From the NCBI GenBank assembly GCA_033764335.1, contig JANRJC010000024.1, positions 23,032-87,031 of the forward strand: a stretch of DNA of 64,000 bases, read 5' to 3'. Below are positions 60,137-64,000 of the stretch, piece after piece; the stretch's first letter is position 1, and each line of letters opens with the position of its first letter. This stretch comes from JAGQVA01 sp033764335 (GTDB lineage: Bacteria; Bacteroidota; Bacteroidia; J057). Both the position numbers and the translations under genes were made by a program. The notes beneath the pieces were generated by a model. That model saw only the letters and a program-made list of their open reading frames with translations. It was not told the DNA's origin and searched no databases.

Positions 60137-60982
60137 TTGTCTGTACCCAACAGTTTTTTCCCCCGGCTTTTGTATGGGCTGGTTTTTGGTCTGATGTTCC
60201 TGCCATTTACTGCCTCATCTCAGGTGGTGAAAGAATACCTCGGTGATGAAAGTGTGCTCTATGCGGAAACGAAACAGGTCAACCAGTTTTTCCGGAGGTT
60301 CAACTGTGAAGAAGGACTTGATGGCGACCGTTTTTATCCCGGCGACAGTTTGTATCACAATCCCAAACTGCGCCGGGATTATCTCGAAGTATTGTTTGAT
60401 GAACAAAACCCTTCAATGACTCCTGCCCTCAAGGCAAAGTTTATGAATGCGGTTCGAAACAAATACCTCAGCTTTCATGGGGGAGACTGGTTTGCGGAAG
60501 TTACCACAGCCTTTTATTATAATGGCCAGGAAGTACCCGTTACGCTTTTCCTTCAGTTGGAAAATGCCGAAGTCGGCTCCAAATGGGTGTTTACCAATGT
60601 CTATTTTGAGCCTTTCAGCCGTGTATTTGAACCCCGCAACGAGTCCGGTGAAACGCCTCCTTTTATTCACCCCTTAAGCCACGAACTGGATTTTATGAAC
60701 CTGATTAAAATCTTCAGAAATGATGAAAATGTGGAAAAATACGCGGCAAAAGGGTATGCTCCGGATTATCTTACGCTTTTTTTATATGAACTAAAACGCG
60801 GAAATCTTACGTTTAAAACCGTAAAGAAAGTAAAGTTCCATTTTTTCCAGATAGAAGGATGGTATTTTGAATTGTCAGAGTTTATGCGTTCGGGATTTAA
60901 CCGCGGCTGGCTGATTTCTCAAATGACCGAAGTTCCATCGGGTAAAAAAGAGATTTTACTTAAATATATTTATCATCAATGA
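60137..60982 (+). CDS. exported hypothetical protein
   Basis: A 281-residue protein from TTG 60137 (MSVPNSFFPRLLYGLVFGLMFLPFTASSQ, a complete signal peptide); no ATG precedes the signal. The mature part is mainly alpha/beta, with VRNKYLSFHGGDWFAEVTTAFYYNGQ and KWVFTNVYFEPFS. It resembles the previous product in overall design but shows no recognisable motif. Its stop overlaps the start of the LRR gene by 4 bases, so the two are coupled. Confidence 0.6.
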   Translation: MSVPNSFFPRLLYGLVFGLMFLPFTASSQVVKEYLGDESVLYAETKQVNQFFRRFNCEEGLDGDRFYPGDSLYHNPKLRRDYLEVLFDEQNPSMTPALKAKFMNAVRNKYLSFHGGDWFAEVTTAFYYNGQEVPVTLFLQLENAEVGSKWVFTNVYFEPFSRVFEPRNESGETPPFIHPLSHELDFMNLIKIFRNDENVEKYAAKGYAPDYLTLFLYELKRGNLTFKTVKKVKFHFFQIEGWYFELSEFMRSGFNRGWLISQMTEVPSGKKEILLKYIYHQ

Positions 60983-63579
60983 CAAGTAAACGGCTCTTGT
61001 TTTTGGCTTTCTGTATCGGATCGTTCGGTTTGTCTAAGGTTTATTCCCAAATCCCTGACACAACGACGATTTCTGAATACAAACAACAGGTCCGGCAACT
61101 GGTATCCTTCCTCGAATATACCTTTAATGCTATCGGAGACTCTTCCGCCTCAGCCCGCGAAAAAGAGATTATTATCAACCAGAGTTATTTGAAAATTTTC
61201 CGCGACGCGGAAGTACAAATCGAAGATGATCTCGCCGAATATCGTTCTACCGTTACGAATAAAAACGTTCAGGCTTATCTAAAAGATATTGATTTTTTCT
61301 TCCACGATGTTTCTTTTGAATTTAACATCAATGAAGTTAGCCACGAACTTAATGAAGGGGGCGAATTGTATTTTCAGGTTTCCCTAGACCGGGTTCTTCG
61401 CGGTATTACCGTAGAAAAAGATACACTCTACCACGTTCAACCCCGGATCATTGAGATTAACCTTGAACCCGACTCACGGGTATTAAAAATAGCCAGCATA
61501 TATACCACACGGCTTTCCGAAGAAGAAGACCTCGCCAATTGGTGGAATGAACTCTCCTTTGACTGGCGCGTATTTTTTGCAGAAGATATCTCCCTCACGG
61601 ATTCCCTTTCGATGCCCGAACTTTTAGCCGTACATGATACTGCTCAGATCGGAGACACGCTTATTATGCCTTCCGGAGAAAAAATATTCGTCAATACGCC
61701 TTTGCTGTTTGCCGATCTCCGCCGGATTATGCAAAAAGAAAAGCTGGACCTCTCTTACAATCCTTCGGTTACAGACCTGGAACCGTTGAGCAAACTGACG
61801 AGGCTGAAAGAAATAAATATCTCAGGAACAATTATTCGCGACCTTACGCCGATTCGAAACCTCACCCGCCTGGAGGTGCTAAAATGTGAAAACACAAGAG
61901 TCAGCGATTTTTCGCCGATGAAATACGCAGTCAATATTCGCGAAATTTTTGCCGGAAATACCCGGCTGACTTTGCTTGAGCCATTGGCCTATTTCCCTTT
62001 GCTTACCCGTCTCGATATTCAGAGCACAATGGTGACAAATCTTCAGCCGCTGGCGAACCTTACCCATTTAAAAGAAATTTACCTGAAAAAGACCTTTATC
62101 TCTTCGTTGGCGCCCTTATCCGGGCTTTCAGCGCTGGAAATTGTGGATTTTTCAGAAACACAGGTCTCGGATTTAGGCCCCCTCCGTGGGAAAAAAAATC
62201 TTCACACACTCTACATTGAGCATACACCTGTTACAAATATTTCTCCTTTATCCGATGCACTTTCCCTCCGGCTGATATTTGCAGACTCTTCCCGTATCTC
62301 TTCCCTTGAACCCCTTGATGCATTGACGGGGATTCGGAAAATATACTGCGATCAAACGCTGGTTTCCCGTGAGTCTGCCAGCCGCTTTATGCGTAAACAC
62401 CCCGGCAGCCTGGTTATTTACGCCTCAGCCACCTTGCATGAATGGTGGGAAAAATTGCCGGATGACTGGAAAAATGTATTTGCCGCAATTGTAGAAGTAT
62501 CGGAAGTCCCCAGCCGCGAAGAACTGCATCAGGTCGCAGGGATTAGCCGGATAGATATAAACTCACATCCGACGATAAAAAACCTGGAACCGCTAAGTAT
62601 GCTCACCAATCTCGAAGAATTGTACTGTGCGTATGTTCCGATAGACACATTAGGCCCCATTGCCGACCTGGTTCAACTACAGATTCTCGACTGTAGCCAT
62701 ACCCGGATTTCAAATATCAGTTCCCTTCGCTATCTCAATCGCCTCACAGACCTTAACTGTGCTCATACACTATTGGATTCACTCAATGACCTTTCCGAAC
62801 TTTTTAATCTTGAATGGTTGGATTTGGAAAAAACCCAAGTCGCAGATTTGTCACCTTTGGATGGACTCACGAAACTTCGGGAAGTGTATTGCGATTCGAC
62901 AGGAGTGAATATTACTGAAGTAAGGCGCTTTCTCGCCAACCGGGCCGACTGTCTCGTTATCTTTGAATCTGGCAGACTGGAATCCTGGTGGGAAAACCTT
63001 TCGGAGGAATGGCAACGGGTAATACGCAATCATATTCGACTGGATCCGATTCCCGATAGAGAGCAATTACACCAAATTATTTCTCTGGAAGGTATTTCAA
63101 TCGTGGACAATCAGCGAATCACGGATTTGGAACCACTCTCCTCCTTTTTAAGATTGAGCCAGTTGAAAATTACCAATACCGCTGTGACAAACCTCGACCC
63201 GATTGCCAAAATAACTTCGCTGAAGGTAATAGACTGCTCGCTTAATCCGCTTCAAAACCTTGCCGCAATATCCGAGCTTAAAAACCTTACCTATCTGAAT
63301 GTCGAGAATACTCCCATACAATCCCTTGAACCTCTGGTGGCCTTATTAAAGTTGGAAGAACTAATTTGTGCAGGTACTCAAATAAAAGATTTAAAGGCTC
63401 TCAGCTCCTTATATAACCTGAAAAGGCTGGACTGCTCAAATACAGACATTCGAAAATTGACCGAACTTGATAACCTTCCCGGGATTAGTGTTATCAAATG
63501 TTTTAATACCCGGCTTACTGACCGGAAGGTTGAGGAATTCCGAATCAATCACACCAATTGTGAGGTAGTTTTTTATTAA
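60979..63579 (+). CDS. exported leucine-rich-repeat protein with three WW-motif/LRR/cap units
   Basis: An 866-residue protein with a signal peptide (VYSQ, residue 24) and an N-terminal domain (28-185). Then three units follow: a tryptophan motif (WW-x2-LS-x2-W at about 188, 489 and 671), an array of SDS22/internalin-like 22-residue repeats (L-x2-L-x2-L-x-C-x2-T-x-I-x-DL-x-PL at about 250-460, 530-645, 715-845), and a cap of the form F-x-R-x-HPxx-LVI (about 463-484, 648-665, 849-866). Such arrays usually bind proteins. It ends the four-gene operon; the function is unknown. Confidence 0.75.
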   Translation: MTSKRLLFLAFCIGSFGLSKVYSQIPDTTTISEYKQQVRQLVSFLEYTFNAIGDSSASAREKEIIINQSYLKIFRDAEVQIEDDLAEYRSTVTNKNVQAYLKDIDFFFHDVSFEFNINEVSHELNEGGELYFQVSLDRVLRGITVEKDTLYHVQPRIIEINLEPDSRVLKIASIYTTRLSEEEDLANWWNELSFDWRVFFAEDISLTDSLSMPELLAVHDTAQIGDTLIMPSGEKIFVNTPLLFADLRRIMQKEKLDLSYNPSVTDLEPLSKLTRLKEINISGTIIRDLTPIRNLTRLEVLKCENTRVSDFSPMKYAVNIREIFAGNTRLTLLEPLAYFPLLTRLDIQSTMVTNLQPLANLTHLKEIYLKKTFISSLAPLSGLSALEIVDFSETQVSDLGPLRGKKNLHTLYIEHTPVTNISPLSDALSLRLIFADSSRISSLEPLDALTGIRKIYCDQTLVSRESASRFMRKHPGSLVIYASATLHEWWEKLPDDWKNVFAAIVEVSEVPSREELHQVAGISRIDINSHPTIKNLEPLSMLTNLEELYCAYVPIDTLGPIADLVQLQILDCSHTRISNISSLRYLNRLTDLNCAHTLLDSLNDLSELFNLEWLDLEKTQVADLSPLDGLTKLREVYCDSTGVNITEVRRFLANRADCLVIFESGRLESWWENLSEEWQRVIRNHIRLDPIPDREQLHQIISLEGISIVDNQRITDLEPLSSFLRLSQLKITNTAVTNLDPIAKITSLKVIDCSLNPLQNLAAISELKNLTYLNVENTPIQSLEPLVALLKLEELICAGTQIKDLKALSSLYNLKRLDCSNTDIRKLTELDNLPGISVIKCFNTRLTDRKVEEFRINHTNCEVVFY

Positions 63580-63653
63580 TGGAAAAAACGGATTTTTTTT
63601 TCGCTGATTATCAAATGATTCCGGGAAATGTGGAAAACTAAAACAGCGGGAAA

Positions 63654-63685
63654 TTTGGAGAATATGACTCTCAATGCTACCTTTG
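63654..63685 (+). promoter_or_regulatory. promoter P1 reading out of the window
   Basis: TTTG (63654-63657) and the perfect -7 box TACCTTTG (63678-63685), 20 bases apart. Confidence 0.7.
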
Positions 63686-63835
63686 TCATCCCTTCAATCA
63701 AGAAGCGGTAGTTATTTCAAAATCAGGTAAGTTTAATAAAAATCTGCGGGTTGGAAAAGCTCATTGGTTAAATGGTGAGTTTTAATGTGTGAATGGTTTA
63801 AAAGGCAAATTTTTTAGAAAAAAAATGAAAATTTG

Positions 63836-63866
63836 TTTGCAGATTAACTTTATCCTCCGATCTTTG
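63836..63866 (+). promoter_or_regulatory. promoter P2 reading out of the window
   Basis: TTTG (63836-63839) and GATCTTTG (63859-63866, one mismatch to TAnnTTTG), 19 bases apart. The G/A-rich leader starts within 10 bases. Confidence 0.65.
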
Positions 63867-64000
63867 CGAGGCTTTTGAAAAAAGGGCAAAAAAGAGCGAA
63901 AGAAATTAGCGGGAAAGCGGAGCGGGCAAAGCGGGGAGAGCATAAGCGTTCATTGAAATACGGAAAGATGCAGAACTAAGGATTGCTTGTTGAGAGACAA

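Larger units (their letters stand above)
63580..64000 (+). other. 421-base non-coding end of the window with tandem promoters
   Basis: No frame with coding character is visible. It holds two promoters reading to the right (63654-63685 and 63836-63866), then from about 63870 a purine-rich leader (GCGAAAG, GCGGGAAAG, GCGGGG repeats). The gene they serve lies beyond 64000. Confidence 0.6.

Overview
The window looks like the chromosome of a Bacteroidota bacterium, probably in the Saprospiria or a neighbouring group; that placement is inference. Evidence: SusC/SusD/SusE genes, several type IX secretion (T9SS) C-terminal sorting domains, a GldH-like lipoprotein, almost no Shine-Dalgarno sites, and promoters of the Bacteroidota form TTTG-N19/20-TAnnTTTG. 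No tRNA, CRISPR array, insertion sequence or prophage was seen.

Layout. 1-2751 (+): end of an operon with small membrane proteins and a ferric-reductase-like/Rieske fusion. 2744-8725 (-): two tandem paralogous secreted glucose/sorbosone dehydrogenases with PKD and T9SS domains. 8944-14404 (-): a radical SAM/SPASM protein, an operon of MFS transporter, AhpD-like protein and DUF3179 protein, a hypothetical protein and a second AhpD-like protein. 14558-18769 (+): a Gly-rich T9SS cargo protein and a TonB-dependent receptor. 18766-23711: an NAD-centred cluster of an NAD-kinase-like protein, an SPFH protein, an NrtR-type Nudix regulator and divergent nadE, tied together by TTTGTGT-N7-ACACAAA palindromes. 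23843-36018: mostly metabolic genes (gltA, accA, gldH-like, MFS, dapF, alkB, a LytTR regulator, a DUF2341 protein, an S9 peptidase, a GMC oxidoreductase). 36149-58645: alpha-glucan metabolism. Glycogen genes come first (branching enzyme, GT3 glycogen synthase, GT4, GH57), then a sugar-kinase-like protein, GH31, a secreted T9SS GH13, and a starch/maltodextrin utilisation locus: GH13 lipoprotein-susC-susD-susE on the minus strand and a divergent SLC45-like MFS importer. 58771-63579 (+): four exported proteins of unknown function ending in a large leucine-rich-repeat protein. 63580-64000: no gene, but two tandem promoters reading out of the window.

How the genes work together. In the starch locus, surface GH13 enzymes and SusDE would bind and cut alpha-glucan, SusC would import oligosaccharides, GH31 would trim them in the periplasm or cytoplasm, the MFS carrier would take up maltose or glucose, and the nearby GT3/branching-enzyme/GH57 genes would store or mobilise glycogen. 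In the NAD cluster, the regulator probably senses an NAD metabolite and represses both nadE and the SPFH/NADK-like operon.

The two most unusual observations are a SusD protein with about 200 residues of SusE-type starch-binding modules inserted into its middle, and the SPFH/NADK-like module under an apparent NrtR operator. Many gene starts were revised by signal peptides, paralogue alignment or promoter position; several genes seem to start with TTG or GTG.
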